Assembly (NCBI RefSeq): GCF_038502225.1 | Contig: NW_027196384.1 | Coordinates: 29,796-93,795, forward strand | Direction: 5' to 3' | Source of the DNA: Cherax quadricarinatus | Lineage: Eukaryota; Arthropoda; Malacostraca; Decapoda; Parastacidae | Length of the DNA: 64,000 nucleotides | Part shown: piece after piece, positions 62,505-64,000 of the stretch | Layout of the letters: each line of letters starts with the position of its first letter | Numbering within the stretch: the stretch's first letter is position 1 | The notes under the pieces: model-generated | The model's database searches: none | What the model was told of the DNA's origin: nothing | Seen by the model: the letters and a program-made list of their open reading frames with translations, nothing else | Position numbers and translations under genes: made by a program

Positions 62505-62640
62505 AAGCATGTTAAGTTATACCAAGAATTAAGGAAAGATCCTGGACTTCACCTTACGAAAGCAGACAAAACAAATGCGATAGTAATTATAGGCAAGGTA
62601 GATTATAGGGGAAAAGTAACTAAGATTCTAAAATACATCA
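62505..62640 (+). pseudogene. Penelope-like ORF fragment, second copy head to head
   Basis: Plus frame: QELRKDPGLHLTKADKTNAI, VIIGKVDYRGKVTKI. It is inverted with respect to the neighbour at 62275-62475 and about 90% similar, separated by roughly 40 bp. Confidence 0.6.
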
Positions 62641-62703
62641 GCATTATATGCTTGAAGTCGTTCAGAAGCTGAATTATCAAGTTATTGGCAGTGAAGGCGT
62701 GCG

Positions 62704-62731
62704 AGGCAATCAAATTATAATTTGATTGCCT
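62704..62731. repeat. Perfect 28-bp palindrome
   Basis: AGGCAATCAAATTA joined directly to TAATTTGATTGCCT. Lies at the boundary between the Penelope-like fragments and the next LINE piece. Confidence 0.9.
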
Positions 62732-63168
62732 ACTACTCCACTTATACTGCTGATCTGATACTACATGGGCTTACACTGCTTATTGACTTAAGACTCAGGG
62801 AGATTGACACCAGTGAGTCCATCTATCATCATTCTATCATGCAGGAGGAACCACATGTCTATGGTGCATCCAACAAAATAAGCAGACTCTTGGATGTCAC
62901 TACCGCCCGGCTCCGGCTGGATTACAAGTATCTTTGGCAGGTTAAATCACCACCACCAGATGTAGACCAAACGAAATGTAAACTTTGCCAGATGGACTAT
63001 TGTCACACCTTGCGTCATTATGTACTGGAGTGCGATAAAAATTAATGAATTTAGAGACAAATCACTCAGAAATGTTCAAGAAATGGCAAAGTATTTTATC
63101 CACAGTGGTATATTACAGACCATTCTGGAGAAATACCCTGACCGTGCTCCCTGTAAATAAAGCATAAC

Positions 63169-63238
<70 letters not shown>

Positions 63239-63730
63239 TCAACAATCAATATTTGCACCAATAACTCATTACAGTTGTGATCGGGTGTGGAAGTGTGAAT
63301 TGCTTATTACTCTATAATTTGTTCATGATCGTAGACATGTATAAACGTAAGTAACGATACTTACAGGATTCATTACTTTTGCAACTTGTGAGTTCATTAC
63401 CTTTATACCTAGTTCAGCTATCAAAACTTTGGGGGCCCAGTCCCTGGACCCATTACGTATCTCTGTAGTCTGTAAATACCTTTGTAATTTGTCATGATTG
63501 TGACCAGACCTGCCTGGAGTTCATTACCTTTGTAAATTGTGATTTCATTACCTTTGTAAATTGTGAGTTCATTACCTTTGTAAATTGTGAGTTCATTACC
63601 TTTGTAACTTGCTCAGCTATCAAAATTTTGAGGCCCAGTCCCTGGACCCATTATGTACCTCTGTAATCTTTTAACTACCGCCCACAGGATGGGTATGGGG
63701 TGCATAATAAAGATATTAAACTAACTAAAC
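62732..63730 (+). pseudogene. Jockey/I-type LINE 3' end: Cys/His C-terminus and long 3' UTR
   Basis: Reads EEPHVYGASNKISRLLDVTT, ARLRLDYKYLWQV and CKLCQMDYCHTLRHYVLECD (C-x2-C...H...C), the finger after RNase H in several Jockey/I-type ORF2s, then a shift near 63042 (KN-stop, expected KI-NEFRDK) and NVQEMAKYFIHSGILQTILE to a stop at 63158. The 3' UTR contains (GT)n at 63170-63237, three ATTACCTTTGTAAATTGTGA units (63520-63600), a duplicated CCCAGTCCCTGGACCCATTA (63436 and 63634) and ends GCATAATAAAGATATTAAAC-TAACTAAAC. Confidence 0.65.
63170..63237. repeat. (GT)n microsatellite
   Basis: About 33 GT dinucleotides, immediately after the LINE coding end (TAAATAAAGCATAACCAC). Confidence 0.95.
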
Positions 63731-63884
63731 TTACACTGCTAGTCTAGGACTTACAACACACAAAGCCACCTATATGCAATACACACCCATAACACTTGCC
63801 ACTAACACATCTCTCACTCACAACCCAGGCATACAACTTCCTGTTTCCTTGTAGGAAAGTAGACAATGCCTCTGTTACTATATT

Positions 63885-64000
63885 CCCTGGCCCACCTTAT
63901 GGGTTTGACCTACTTCCACTCAAGGGTCTCGCCCACATAAGACCACGTCTACTACTGCTACACCGCTTATCATCCACTGCTTACACTATAGAATACTCCC
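63885..64000 (+). mobile_element. Possible start of another Penelope-like terminus
   Basis: GACCTACTTCCACTCAAGGG-TCTCGCC and CTGCTACACCGCTTATCATC resemble 40147-40215 (GACCTACTTCCACTGGGGAA, CTGCTACACCTGACG). The hammerhead part would lie beyond the window. Confidence 0.4.

Overview
The window is nuclear DNA of an animal, most likely a crustacean and plausibly a decapod. This is an inference from three things: a single intron-rich host gene, a very high density of non-LTR retrotransposons, piggyBac and Tigger-type DNA transposons, Penelope-like element (PLE) termini and tRNA-derived SINEs, and abundant micro- and minisatellites. No bacterial operons, rRNA genes or credible functional tRNA genes are seen.

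Only one host gene is supported: a fatty acyl-CoA reductase (FAR) on the minus strand. Six coding exons join in frame through consensus GT/AG splice sites: 44819-45013, 27053-27301, 25220-25365, 22405-22514, 16641-16833 and 6965-7204. Together they encode 377 residues plus two bases: the complete NAD(P)-binding reductase domain (GATGFMG, HVSTAY, YTYTK) and the start of the C-terminal FAR domain. The remaining C-terminal exon(s) must lie beyond the left edge. Introns occupy about 37 kb and are filled with mobile DNA. The 3' splice site of exon 2 sits in a tandem array of decayed copies of itself.

Region by region: 1-5 kb holds a 5'-truncated RTE-like LINE inserted in a non-autonomous piggyBac relic. 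5-6.3 kb holds a non-autonomous piggyBac with TTAA. 8-11 kb holds a decayed Tigger transposase and an RTE LINE split by a second, inverted RTE copy with a 9-bp target duplication. 12.1-15.1 kb is a complete piggyBac with an open transposase, inserted at TTAA in an old RTE. 15.5-16.2 kb is a Tigger-like MITE. 16.9-22.4 kb holds further RTE pieces and a SINE-like repeat sharing the RTE 3' end. 25.7-26.4 kb and 39.8-40.4 kb are inverted-repeat PLE-type units carrying hammerhead-ribozyme-like motifs. 29.4-30.2, 34.6-35.0, 43.6-44.2, 47.1-48.1 and 48.1-48.6 kb are minisatellites. 52.3-58.6 kb is an apparently intact L1/Tx1-like LINE with two open ORFs and an 11-bp target duplication. 59.1-62.3 kb is a recent but frameshifted CR1/Jockey-type LINE. 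62.3-63.7 kb holds PLE reverse-transcriptase fragments and the 3' end of another LINE.

The most interesting signal is the hammerhead family. One copy (40549-40593) keeps the canonical CTGATGA...GAAA core with a perfect stem II and a fully paired stem I. Four arms of the inverted units have TTGATAA instead, a paired change at core positions 3 and 8 that would keep that base pair. The inverted units have 12-13-bp target duplications and a one-sided tail that can form a hairpin, so they appear to have moved as whole units. No computation was run. Family assignments rest on motifs recognised by eye.
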